Below, in pieces: positions 44,680 through 55,071 of a DNA stretch of 64,000 nt; the first letter of the stretch is position 1, and every line of letters begins with the position of its first letter. This DNA comes from Girardinichthys multiradiatus (Eukaryota > Chordata > Actinopteri > Cyprinodontiformes > Goodeidae). Position numbers and translations under genes: made by a program. The notes beneath the pieces were generated by a model. It was given only the letters and a program-made list of their open reading frames with translations. It was not told the origin of the DNA and ran no database searches. Where the stretch lies: assembly GCF_021462225.1 (NCBI RefSeq), contig NC_061811.1, forward strand, positions 20,610,663-20,674,662. The letters are read 5' to 3'.

Positions 44680-45800
44680 ATGGCATGGAATGATGCAGGG
44701 AATAAGTATTAAACACACGAGGAAAATGTTGTGTAAAAATGCCTAGAAAACCAAGAATTCACCTAAAATCCGTGAATATTTAAAAGTATTCTCGCTACTA
44801 TGCACCAATCAAAATCACCTGGTTTGATATAAAGTGGAGACCTTTAAATAGGTTTCACATTACCACAGTATTTAAAGAAATGGTGTGATTCATAAAAGAA
44901 AAGAAAACTTTGCACAAGAGTCTTGTTGCTGAACTTACTAATAGCAAAAGTTGCAACTGCATTTCTAAACATCTGGATGAACCAATTAATGCCACTGTAA
45001 AAATATTCTGAAGTGTAAAGAACATAATTTCAAGATTTCTGACCTTCAGCCAAGAAGCACTTGCAGAGAGCTGTAGAAAGACCTGAAAACAACAGGTACA
45101 GTTTGTTCCTATGAAAAAATGAAGTAGTGCACCAAACTGCAGTAATACTATGAACATTCACTGTATAATACTCCACTGCTTTAGAAATAGCATGTTAAAG
45201 CTTGTCAAAAGTTTGCAGCAGAGGCCAGTAAAATACTGGTAGAATACAGTCTGGTTTAATGAGGTCAAAGTTGAACTTTCTGCCTAGCATTGCAAACAAC
45301 CATGTTTGGAATGAAGAGTGGTTTTGCACATCACCCCAAGAACACCATGTCAAACACAAAGTTTGCAGTTGGGAACATCATAACATGTGCTTTCTTGCAG
45401 ATGGTACTTGCAGACTTTATTTACCTGGAAGAAGGGTGAATGGAGAAATCTACTGTGACATTCTTGATAACAATCCAAAGAAAGAAGGCAAAACTGTGGT
45501 CTTTATGCCTACATTTGTAGGCATAAAGACTTTGTAGGTTCAAGTAAATATAACAAACAGGCTTTGCTTATCCCTAGTTGTTCTGGATCTTATCCAGAAA
45601 TCAGATTTGGATGTTTAAACATAAAATATGTGAACCTCTGGTGTAGAATCTCGTAGCCATGCACCCAAGAACTCAATCACCTGAGGTCTGCCATGCAAGA
45701 AGAATGGAGTACCTGACTACCATACCTTAGCAGATAACTTAACTTGTCAACAGTATGAGACATCGTTGTACAGCTCTGATACTCTAGTACACATCACAGT
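44680..45800 (+). pseudogene. Tc1-like element relic, third lineage
   Basis: Around 45240-45540 the frames give NHVWNEEWFCTSPQEHHVKH and then LPGRRVNGEIYCDILDNN. These correspond to the VWR-x-HHPKNTxPTVKHGGG box and the GRMNGEMYxDILxxNL block of Tc1 transposases. Around 45670-45770, CATGCAAGAAGAATGGAG reads as the LRxAMQEEWxxIP C-terminal motif, followed by a degenerate terminal helix. Catalytic Asp and Glu blocks are unrecognisable. A perfect 15-bp hairpin sits at 45499-45530, where the catalytic centre would be expected. Confidence 0.58.
45499..45530. repeat. Perfect 15-bp hairpin inside a Tc1 relic
   Basis: GTCTTTATGCCTACA, spacer TT, TGTAGGCATAAAGAC. The arms are exact inverses with a 2-base loop, far shorter than expected for an independent inserted element, suggesting a local replication-template switch. 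Confidence 0.92.
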
Positions 45801-46004
45801 TTATTGAGACATTGCTGTTTTGGTTGTGGTATACGCACCACTACTATTGATTCAGTGCTTAACTGAAGAACAAACTTTTGCCTCCTTCTACTAAATTGCT
45901 CTACCTTCACGACATATTATTACTTATCATCTAAAACACATCCTGAAATTTATCAAGGTAATGTTGGCACATTAAATACATTTTAATTCCAGTGACTGAA
46001 TGGG

Positions 46005-46862
46005 GGGACGGGTCACCGAGGCTTTGCTGCCCACTCACAGGCGATGCCCTTGCTAGATGAGAAAAGAGGCCACATTAGGTAAGTAGAGGGAAAAAAATCA
46101 TATTTCACACTTTATCCTTAGCAGGATACAGTTTGGGAGCAGAGCGTCATGTTTACGTAACTTCCAGGAGAGGTTGAAGATAGCCAACCATCAAGGCCGT
46201 GCAGGGGACCCAGATTCAGAAAAACAATAATTATTTGGGTTAGGCTGAATCTTAATTTTCCGTCAGCCTTGAGAGTCTCGCTGGTGCTTCTCAAAGGCGA
46301 ATTCAAACAGCCAAATTCCTGGTCTTTCGCCAGATCCGAGCGAAAAACTTTCACCAAGATTTATCCCATTTCACCCCTGAGTCCAGGAACCGCAACCTGC
46401 CTGCGATCCTGTGTAAGGATCACATCCAGTCTGCGATTCAGCTCACGTAACATCTCAGTCTGAGTGCTGATCGCCCTGAAGATCCCATCACACATGCCAG
46501 GCAGCCTCACAATTGCCAGAACAGCTACTGACATTCTCCAAATTTCTCAATATGCCAGGTAACCGCTGACTCCAAAAAGCAGAAATCCTGATATCAAACA
46601 TCCAATTATATACATATCTTCCACGTCCTCAACTGACATTATCGACAAACACACAATCCTCCACTTCTGCCAGGAGTCCATTGTGTATCCAGAGAAAAAC
46701 GTCCAGTCCGGGCAAGTTGGGCTCTCCTTCACCCTGTCTTCTCCTCGAGAAAATTTGATCAATTGCATTGAGAGACCAGCTGACCAAATCCATAACTAAG
46801 AATTTGGAAGATATGCAAAAAGAGGCTCCAACAAGAAGACAAGACACAGAGCTGAAGCAGGG
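46005..46862 (-). mobile_element. Unidentified retroposon with small membrane-protein ORF, copy 2
   Basis: Inverse of 6215-7350 with high similarity. Shared words include CCTGCTTCAGCTCTGTGTC at the 5' side and GTCACCGAGGCTTTGCTGCC (plus strand here) at the 3' side. It lacks about 254 bases present in copy 1 (junction at CTGCTCC / CAAACTGTATCC, about 46135) and lacks the ATCAATAAAGTATC tail. Similarity to copy 1 stops at 46862, but the next 120 bases on the 5' side may belong to the element, since copy 1 could be 5'-truncated. Confidence 0.62.
46361..46681 (-). pseudogene. Small single-pass membrane-protein ORF, copy 2 (one in-frame stop)
   Basis: From ATG 46681 to TAA 46361 the frame is 321 bases, 106 codons plus stop, with no indel. 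One TGA at 46547-46549 (codon 45) replaces the CGA found in copy 1, a CpG transition. The hydrophobic span IIGCLISGFLLFGVSGYLAY precedes it. After the stop, the frame passes directly into the amphipathic TEMLRELNRRLDVILTQDRR tail and ends with VPGLRGEMG. This shows that the two halves seen in different frames of copy 1 belong to one protein. Upstream of the ATG a TAG occurs within 36 codons. No known family. Confidence 0.55.
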
Positions 46863-46989
46863 CAGATTTGGGAGGGGTGCGGGAGACAGAGAAAAAGCGT
46901 CCTCCTCCACCGAGAGCAGAAAGATAAAATGGAAAATGATGTAAAATCTAAAGACCTGTGGACATATGAGTACAATCTGAGGTTTCATG

Positions 46990-47279
46990 GAAACGATTCA
47001 AAAAATCTCAGAGCCCTGATGTCTATGTAGGACAAAATAATAGTATTTTTTTAGTAGGACCAATGAGCTTCAGGCTAAAAACAAACAGAATCAGTTCTGT
47101 GTATAAAGGTCATACATAACAATTATTTGTGACATTGAGATTACTTTTAAATATGCAAAGTACAATTTGTTATTGTTTCATCTGAAACTTGCTTTCCAGC
47201 CACAGGTCTTGGGCAGCTTGCAGTGAACATTAAGACAACCATTGCATTAGAGGAAGAATTAAATGTGAGCCTATATGTC
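46990..47279. other. Unassigned DNA
   Basis: Nothing recognised. It may be the eroded N-terminal half of the Tc1 relic that follows. Confidence 0.3.
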
Positions 47280-47480
47280 TAACAGTCAAAGCTTGGCCAG
47301 AAATCGGGTCGTCAACAAGACGATGACCTTAAACACAGCACAAAACCACCACAGCAAAGGCTGACAAAGAAGAGAATCAAGGTTCCGCAATCTCAACCCG
47401 ATTGAAATGCTGTTGTGGGACTTTAACAACTGTGCAGAGAAAAAGTTCTGCAAACTTTACAGGTCTCCACAATGTTCATA
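47280..47480 (+). pseudogene. Tc1-like transposase fragment
   Basis: The frame from about 47310 reads RQQDDDLKHSTKPPQQRL followed by KKRIKVPQSQPD and, after a stop/shift, NPIEMLLWDFNN. This is the FQQDNDPKHTAK ... KVLQWPSQSPDLNPIEMLW segment with the second Asp and the Glu recognisable. Stops and a one-residue shift show decay. No terminal repeats were identified. Confidence 0.62.
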
Positions 47481-48079
47481 AAGACTGATAAAGTCAGATA
47501 GAAGGTGATTACTGAGTTATTATTGCTAAAGATTGTTCAACAAACTGCTGAACTATTTGGTGTACTTTTTTTTTTTTTGCACACACCTATTATTCTTTTA
47601 AGCTTATCTCTGTTTAATAAATAATGACAGTAGGTAATGTGCTGTGTGTTTTTCCACACACAAGTTACATCTCAATAATTTCAGATCTTAGTAACGTCCA
47701 GGCATAGCTGCTGAGCATGCCAAAAAAAGTGTGTAAACAGAACAGAGAAGAAAGAAGCTGCTAATTATTAGATGCCCATGAGTTAATCAGGAGAACCAGC
47801 ATCAGATCTAATCCATGCTGCAAATTCATGAAAGCTGTGCATGAACCTGCCACTGTTTTCAGAAAAACTCAATCTTTTAATGCTATGATTTCAAAACAAT
47901 AGGTGTAATAAAGGCTATTTTAACTTCCTGTGTTTTTGCTTTGAGCACTTTACTCAATAACAGAACTATTTAGATTTTTCTGATAAATCACTCATTATCT
48001 AAAACTCACCCAATATGACACCCAATAAAATGCATACCAGTCACCAAAAGGTTATTTTAGGAATTTTTACTGTGTCTCC

Positions 48080-48640
48080 GTGCCATTCCGTCTTTTTTTT
48101 AAACAAAAATCTAAAAATGTGTATTCAGTCCCCTGAGTCAATACTTTGTAGATTCTACAATCGCAGTTGCATGTCTTTTGGGGTTTGTCTCTGCCAGCTT
48201 TACAGATTTTGCCCCATTTCCTTTGATACCTTAAGCAGCTTCTGACAAACAGTGCTCCTCATGGCTTTGTACATCTTCCATAAAGCTGCTGATGCTGATG
48301 CCAGATGCTGTTTGTTTACTGATGTTCAAGTAAAATTCAGAGGCATTTGCAAAACCGCTGTGTTCATATGGAGATTAGGTAAATTAAGGGACCCCTGGAG
48401 GTAGTTAGTTGAACTGGATTATATTTAGGGGCATCAGAGTAAAGGGACTGAATACAAATGGATACCATAATTTCTTTCCGGATCATTTGAAAACCAAGTG
48501 TTGTCTTGTTTCTACAATTATGTTCTACTTTTTGTTGCTTCATCCCATAAAATTGCATTAAATAAACAGAAGTTTGTGCTCGTGATGTTACAAACAGTGA
48601 TACACTTTAAGTAGCAGGAATACTTTTGCAAGACACTACA
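48080..48640 (-). mobile_element. Tc1-like deletion derivative
   Basis: 48090-48200 (GTGTATTCAGTCCCCTGAGTC, then TTGCATGTCTTTTGGGGTTTG) and 48420-48640 (AGGGGCATCAGAGTAAAGGG, then GAATACTTTTGCAAGACACT) match opposite parts of the Tc1 family seen at 42430-43440. Most of the transposase between them is missing. It has the look of a MITE-like internal deletion rather than random decay. Confidence 0.5.
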
Positions 48641-49079
48641 AACAATGCAAAAAGCTTTGACTCTGCATGCTTGAAGAAAATTCCTTGTATATTTGTTTAA
48701 ATATAAAAGTGATTTGGCCAGTAAATGTTATCCTTTTTACTCCAAGAAATCATAAATTCATAATTACAAGTCAAAACTCAGCAAGAGCAAAACAAAACAA
48801 GAACTCTGCAACTATTTTCTTTGCCTTACATCTCCTCAGGATTTTAAGTTTCTGGTCAAGCCAGTTAGTCTATAAAACGTTTTTTCCAAACATGTCAGTA
48901 AATTAAAATCAAAGTTTGAAGTCATTAATGAGTCAATTTTATCATAATGGAAATGAAGTTTGTCAGCTGCTGAACATGACAGTGTCTGGATGGCTTGTAG
49001 CTTTGTGGGAAAGGATAATTTGATGCCAACTGGAGTGATGTTCATAGCAACGAGTTCTGTGAAGAGGTCAGGTCAGACA

Positions 49080-49560
49080 TTCAGCAGGGACAGTGATGAT
49101 CGTTTGTGTCTCCCACATCGACACCAATGATAATGGGAAGGCCCTTGAGACACATGAATACCCAGATACCCAGTGTGGACAACACTGCTACAGATGGATG
49201 AGGAGAGACAAGAACTATGTTTTACAGGAGGTATAAAAAAAAAAAAAACATGACAAAAGCAAGTGGTTACCAACAGCGCATGGCCCAATGATTGGTAAAC
49301 ATCCTCTGTTAATACTGTGATCAACTGTCTTTCACCAGTAGAACAACATGGAGCAGAAAGAGGACTCCTGTTTGAGGAGAAAATGGCCCACAGCATCACA
49401 GATCTTCTTCCTTAACATTAATACTAGACATGATGTGCTTTCCCACTAAATTTGTCCTTTGTTCCTATAGTTTATTTATGAGTGTATTTTCTGCTGAAAA
49501 GCTCAGTCTCATCTAATCAGACTACTCATTTCCAGTTAGGGTCCCCATACAGCTAAAATC
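49080..49560 (-). mobile_element. Possible Tc1-like relic of another lineage
   Basis: 49320-49420 (AACAACATGGAGCAGAAAGAGG, then GGCCCACAGCATCACAGATC) and 49490-49520 (GAAAAGCTCAGTCTCATCTAATCAG) resemble the inverse of Tc1 transposase coding around the glycine-rich box and the WSDET block. The match is from memory and weak. Confidence 0.32.
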
Positions 49561-49819
49561 ACACTTTTACATTTATGACGATATGAAGTTGTGAACTACC
49601 CGTCCAATGACTCAAAGGAGTAACCGTCTTGGGGTGGGGTAGTGTGACACAAAATGGCTGAGAACATAATTCGTCCCAAAGACTTTAGATATTATTTTAG
49701 GTTGACATTCTTGCTTGCTTGATTTCCATACAATGTTTCCTCATTTACTATAACATCTTTGCTAAATCAACACCCAAACAAGTCTTGCTGAGTTTTTATT
49801 TCAATTATTCAAAACAGAA

Positions 49820-50320
49820 AACATATGCTCGTCGTACTTGTCATCTTCCGCTTTATCCGGGACCGGGTCGCAGGGGTAGCAGACTCAGCAGAGACACCTA
49901 GATGTCCCTCTCCCTTGACACCTCCTCCAGCTCCCAAGGCGTTCCCAGGCCAGCCGAGAGACATAGTCCCCCCAGCGTGTCCTGGGCCATCCCCTGGGCC
50001 TCTTCCCAGTGGGACGTGCCTGGAACACCTCCCGAGGAAGGCGTCCAGGAGGCATCCGATACATATGCCCAAGGCACCTCAGCTGGCTCCGCTCGATGTG
50101 GAGGAGCAACGGCTCTATTCCGAGCTCCTCCCGGAAGGCCGAGTTCCTCACCCTATCTCTAAGGGAGTGCCCGGCCACCCTACGGAGGAAGCTCATTTCA
50201 GCCACTTGTATCCAAGATCTCGTTTCTTTTGGTCATGACCCAAAGTTCATGATCTTAGGTGAGAACATAGACCGACCGGTAAATCGAGAGCTTCGCTTGT
50301 GGTGTGGTGGTGGTGAAGAA
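49820..50320 (-). mobile_element. LINE 3' end of an unassigned clade
   Basis: The minus-strand frame 50205-49885 reads FLRRVAGHSLRDRVRNSAF, then GIEPLLLHIERSQLRCLGH and MPPGRLPREVFQARPTGKRP, then WPRTRWGDYVSRLAWERLG. This C-terminal block is very common in animal non-LTR RTs. The 3' end (GGTCGCAGGGGTAGCAGACTC on the plus strand) is followed by ACTTGTCATCTTCCGCTTTATC at 49830, the usual tail. It is truncated at both the RT core and the 5' side. Overlapping plus-strand ORFs here are antisense shadows of a GC-rich sequence. Confidence 0.75.
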
Positions 50321-50329
50321 AGCATATGC

Positions 50330-51330
50330 ATTTAATCTAATGTTTATGAAACTTACCTGTGATCCAGGAACAAAAGGAGGAACTGCTGCCTCACTTCCTG
50401 TTTTTATAGTTTCCTGTGTGATGCTCATGTAACAGGAAGAGACCAGGTGAGAGGGGAAGAAAAACTGTCGTACATTGTTATGTCAATTTAAGGCCTTCTT
50501 GCTTGCCTTTGTTTGGTATATGATATTGTTGAATCTGATGCAGTGAACATAACCCTTTGTTTCTTTATTGTTCATCAGCTACTCAATAGCAATGTATGTT
50601 TGCTCCACAGCAAGACGTAAAAAACAGAAGTTTTAATACTGAACAAAATTGTGTCAGGCCATGGCAGAAACAAGTCTACCTGGGGTAATTTTAACTTATT
50701 TACAGATCCCGAATGAGTGGAGTTGAAGCCTTCCAACAAACTTGTGGAAACTTGTGGAAATCGAAAAATAATTGAAGAAGATATAACCATTTGAATGTTG
50801 ACACTCTCCAGTACTTTAAGGAGAAAACAGGCTTCAACGTTCAACAGCACACCAAAGTTAACATCCACACAAGAAAAACTAAGTAAAAAACTTGACATTT
50901 ACAAAACTGAGAAATGTCAATTGTTTGAGTTGTTTTATTTATTTTTATTTCTGCATGTTATTTGTGTCTGCAAATTGCATCACGACTATAACTTGGTCTA
51001 AAATTAACATGTTGATATGTTGTTATTCCTGCTCTTTTAAATGCTCTTTTTGTTTTTTAGAGGAACTTTATAGAGAAATCCAACCAGTCTTCAGGTTGCA
51101 GCAATCGATCACTCAAACGGTGGGACAATAAGGCAGCAGTTTGGGGGTTGATGATGTTTGTGTCTGATCAGAATGCAGGTGTAAATAGAGCTATGGGCCA
51201 ATAGTTTACACCTTTTGAATATGTGTTTCTGAACAGGGGAAACAAAGGAAACATTTCCCTCAGCTTGTAATATTTGACTGGTCAGGTTAAGTGAACTTGT
51301 CAGCTTTGCTTAAAATACATGATTTATTTT
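50330..51330. other. Unassigned DNA
   Basis: No supported gene or element. ORFs on both strands at 50575-51131 have AT-driven composition. Confidence 0.4.
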
Positions 51331-51342
51331 CAATATGATGCA

Positions 51343-51900
51343 TCATAATAGATTGAAAGGTACTCCTGCAGACTTCGATGCCTCCGATGAAATAAGTTGT
51401 CGTGGCATGTTTTTTTTTTCCGTTGGTGTCTTCTTGGTGGACGTTGTCATCGCTAATGTTTCTACTGTGCGCTGGTTTGCTGCAATCTGTCTGATGATTC
51501 TCATGTCCTGCCACTCCCTTTCTGCTGTTAAAGAATCCATCTGTATGTTGTACATGGGCTCTGGAGAAAGTTTGCGGGAACAGGACTGTGTCCCAAGTGA
51601 AGAATTCTCCTTTCTTCTCCTGTAGCATTTACAGTCAAAGTTACAGATCTTCTCCATTTCGCTGTCTCTGTCTTCTTCAAATATTGTGATGGCAATAGCT
51701 TCTGATATCTTACATTCTTGTTCCTATGCCGCCAGTCTAAAGCTTTGTTCGTCATCCTCGTCTTAGGTTAACGTCAGCTGGAAACTAGGAATGTTCTCCA
51801 AAGTTAGGTAGTCGCTACAATCAATTTCTTCCGCTTCATCTCCTTCTGATTCAGAATCTGAAGACAGTCTGGTATTGTCATCGGTCCTGGTGAACATGTA
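51343..51900 (-). pseudogene. Unassigned decayed ORF, acidic N-terminus and basic Cys-containing C-terminus
   Basis: Minus strand. From about 51870 one frame reads DSESEGDEAEEIDCSDYLTL, then meets a stop. It resumes with an acidic run and a second stop near 51740, then is open from 51657 (MEKICNFDCKCYRRRKEN) to 51343, ending SAGVPFNLL. A possible AATAAA lies 3' of the stop near 51325. One frame broken by two stops over about 180 codons, plus a polyadenylation signal, suggests a real gene copy that died. It could be a processed pseudogene or a transposon-encoded accessory protein. I do not recognise the family. Confidence 0.35.
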
Positions 51901-52635
51901 CTTCTACAGCGAAGCCACTGTTCAGTTCTTGGGCGATGCGTTCAGCTTGAAGAAACACGTTTTTTTTAAATAGCAGCTGCTTTAAGTAGCCATGTGCTTA
52001 CTTCAATCACGCAGCTTATTGGCCAACAAGCATTACAAAAGCCAGCGTGTAGCCAAACAAAGCCTCTTTATAAATGAGCTGTGGGTTTTCCCTTCTCGAT
52101 ATGCAGATGTGGGCCAGCTGGGTTGTATGCTGAAAACAGGCCAAGTTTAAACACAACATTTACCATTTTAAAACCTCCGAAACTGTCATTTAGAGCACTG
52201 AGTGGTTACTTCATAACTTCAACTTGCATATTTTGCATCTGAGTGCCAAGAAAAACCCAACAGATTTACTTTCACAGGTGGAACATTAAAGCTAATGCTT
52301 TAAAGCTCTGGTTGATATTTATAAAAAAGAAACTTTATTAGAAACTGCTTTCAGATTATTTAAATTGTTCCGGACACGAAAACAGAAATGATAAGGAGAA
52401 AAAAAGAAGCACGAAAGAGAGAAAGGTGGGGCAAAAAGGAAAACGGGAGAGACAGAGAAAAGAATGGAGGAAAGAAAGTAGGCTGAAGAGAAAACAAGAT
52501 AACATTCTGCTTGCTTCTACACCTGCAGAAACGTTTGTATTACCAGCTTTTTTACCGGATACGGCTCAATATAGAACATTTGTATATCTGTTAACACCTG
52601 AATTTAAACACCTGTGGGTCTGAGTGTGAGCGCGC
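51901..52635. other. Unassigned DNA with purine-rich stretch
   Basis: 52385-52500 is strongly A/G-rich (repeated AAAGAGAGAAAGG-like words) and carries a spurious Lys/Arg-rich ORF. Otherwise nothing. Confidence 0.4.
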
Positions 52636-53290
52636 TTGTGTATACAAGGTTTCTCCTTAAAACTATGTAATAGTGAGTGTGAGGAGCCACAGACCCATCC
52701 CCCTGGACCTGTGACAGATACGGAGGAGATTCAAGCCACAGACATCCAAAGGCCCCCCAGAGCACAGGAACCCCAGGAGAACCATCGCCGGGACTACCGC
52801 AACCCCCCAAGAGAAGAGCAGGGGAGAGTTCCAGGGGAACCACCCAGCAGCCACAGTGCAAAGCCCCAGGGAGCTGCAGCGACAAGCCCACAGGCCCCGA
52901 CAGCAGTCGTCTACACCTGAGCAGATTCAGCCATGGACCCAGAGACCCAAGACACCAGGGCATATCACTCCCCAAGCAGAGGCATGACAGAGCCCAGGGG
53001 TCCAGGCCCCGGCAAGCAGCTACTGCGAGTGAGCCAGCACACACCAAAGCACCTAGCCCTGGATACCAAGAACCACAAGTACACCGGCGGGTAGAGACAC
53101 CAAGCCACCGGCAGGTAGTGTGGTGGGGAGGAAATAAGTCACATTTGATTGGGGGCCTAAACTGATCCAGGAGAGGGATCAGCTAAAACTAAAACTCGTT
53201 AGACACAACCTGACACAAAAAACAGGCACACACAGTCACAATCACTCATTCCCACCCTCATGCATACACATAAAAACACTCACACCCACG
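52636..53290. repeat. GC-rich block, possible LINE 5' UTR
   Basis: A sharp change in composition: C/A-rich, GC far above the rest of the window, with words such as GGCCCCCCAGAGCACAGGAAC and CACCCAGCAGCCACAG. It lies immediately upstream of LINE ORF1 on the same strand. I remember similar sequence recurring in cyprinodontiform genomes. Proline/Gln/Arg-rich ORFs on both strands (52636-52920, 53047-52604) have no motifs and are likely not proteins. Confidence 0.4.
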
Positions 53291-53564
53291 CTCCCAACGT
53301 AAAGATGCTGTGAAGGCGTGGTAAGGTAAATTTGTCACTTCCTGTTTTCACTGTTGCACTCGGTGGATTGTTGGGTGTGTGAAGGCTCTCTCGTTTGATT
53401 TGATTTCTCTCGACTGTGATATCTCTTACTTGTTATAATACATAAGCACGTTAAAACATATACTTTCTGTTGCTGCATTTAATGTTTGGGGACTCTCTAT
53501 GTCTTACACGGTTTTTCTAGTAGTGGTAAGGGGTCGCTAGCTTAGCGTTAGCTTTAACTCCACC

Positions 53565-54490
53565 ATGGCTACCCATTCTGCTGTTTCTCTTTCTGAGTCT
53601 CCTCCTCTCTCCTGCTCTCTGTGTCAGATGTTCAGTTGCTTCTCTGCCTCCTTTAGTGATAATCATATGTGTTATAAATGTAGAATTTTTGTAGCTTTGG
53701 AGGCGATGGTGTCGGAATTGGAGGCCCGGCTCCACACTGTTGAGAAACCAGCAGATAGCTGAGGCCCCTTAGCCAGCGCAGAACCGTCGAGGGTAGCTCC
53801 CCATAGCAGTCCTTCAGCAGAGCCTGCGCAGCCGGGGTCTCAGGTCGGCAGGGTGACAGTACGTAGAAAGCATAGTCCTAGATCCCAGCCCACAGGTCAC
53901 CACTAACCCGTCTGTGTTTCTAACAGATTTTCCCCGCTCAGCGACACACCTGCTGACAAGCCAACTCTGGTAATTGGCAGCTCCACAGTCAGAAACGTGG
54001 CACTAGAGACACCAGTGACCATAGTCAAATGTCTGCCAGGGGCCAGAACGGGCGACATCAAATCCTACCTGAAACTGCTGGCTTAGGATAAGCGTGAATA
54101 GAGTAAGATTGTTACTCACACTGGCGGTAATGACACCCGGTTACGTCAATCGGAGGTCACCAAAGTTAGTGTTGCTTCGGTGTGTAAGTTTGCCAAAACA
54201 ATGTTGGACTCCGTAATTTTCTCTGGTCCCCTCCCTGATCTGACCAGTGACGACATGTTTAACCTCATGCTGTCATTCAACCGCTGGCTGTCTAGATGGT
54301 GTCCAGGAAACGATGTGGGTTACATTGATAATTCCCGAACATTTTGGGGAAAACCTGGTCTGACCCGGAGAGACGGCATCCATCCCACTTTGGATGGAGC
54401 AGCTCTTCTTTCTAGGAATCTGGCCGAATGTATTAGTTCTCCGAAACTCAACAACCCAGGGTTCAGAGTTCAGACCAGGAAGCAGGGATA
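53565..54490 (+). pseudogene. LINE ORF1 with N-terminal Cys-rich/coiled segment and SGNH-type esterase
   Basis: The first part (53565-53762) has CSLCQMF and CYKC, two Cys pairs that could form a small zinc-binding unit, then ALEAMVSELEARLHTVEK, a coiled-coil-like helix. After broken sequence, 53940-54490 reads [14 protein letters not shown] (block I, with GSS where esterases have GDS), [11 protein letters not shown] near 54123 (block III GxND) and [18 protein letters not shown] near 54372 (block V DxxH). This is the SGNH-hydrolase fold known from CR1 ORF1 proteins, where it is thought to act on membranes or lipids during retrotransposition. Two in-frame stops occur at about 54085-54100. Confidence 0.75.
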
Positions 54491-55071
54491 GTAGTTTAAC
54501 ACTCCTCTCTGCAGCTTCTGTACTGCTACCCACCCATTACCCTATTAAGACAGTATCTCGCCCACGGCCAAAACTGAATAGATTAAAAAATAATGTAAAA
54601 GGAGGAAATCATGAAAATCTCATAAAAATAAACACAACTCAGACTGAAAAGAAAAATAAAACAATTAAATGTGGCTTACTGAACATAAGATCTCCCTCTT
54701 CAAAGACTTTGCTAGTCAGTGACCTGATTTGTGACAATCAGATGGATTTATTTTGCCTCACAGAAACCTGGCTGCAGCAAGAGGATTATTTTACTATAAA
54801 TGAGTCAACTCCTACTAATTATTAAAATTTTCATATTCCTCGAAATACTGGGTGAGGAGGAGGAGTAGCAACCATCTTTCAGTCTGATTTATTGCTAATT
54901 CCAGACCAATCAATAGCTACAACTCATTTGAATATTTAATCCTTAGTTTTCCTCATCCAAATTGCAAAGCACTAAAACCACTTCTGTTTGTTGTTTTGTA
55001 CCGTCCACCAGGCCCTTACTCTCAATTTTTAGATCAGTTAACAGACCTTTTATCTGATTAAGTGTTAAATA

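Noticed and set aside
49809..50335. Long overlapping ORFs on both strands
   Set aside because: The minus strand is a LINE RT C-terminus; the plus-strand frames are open only because the sequence is GC-rich.
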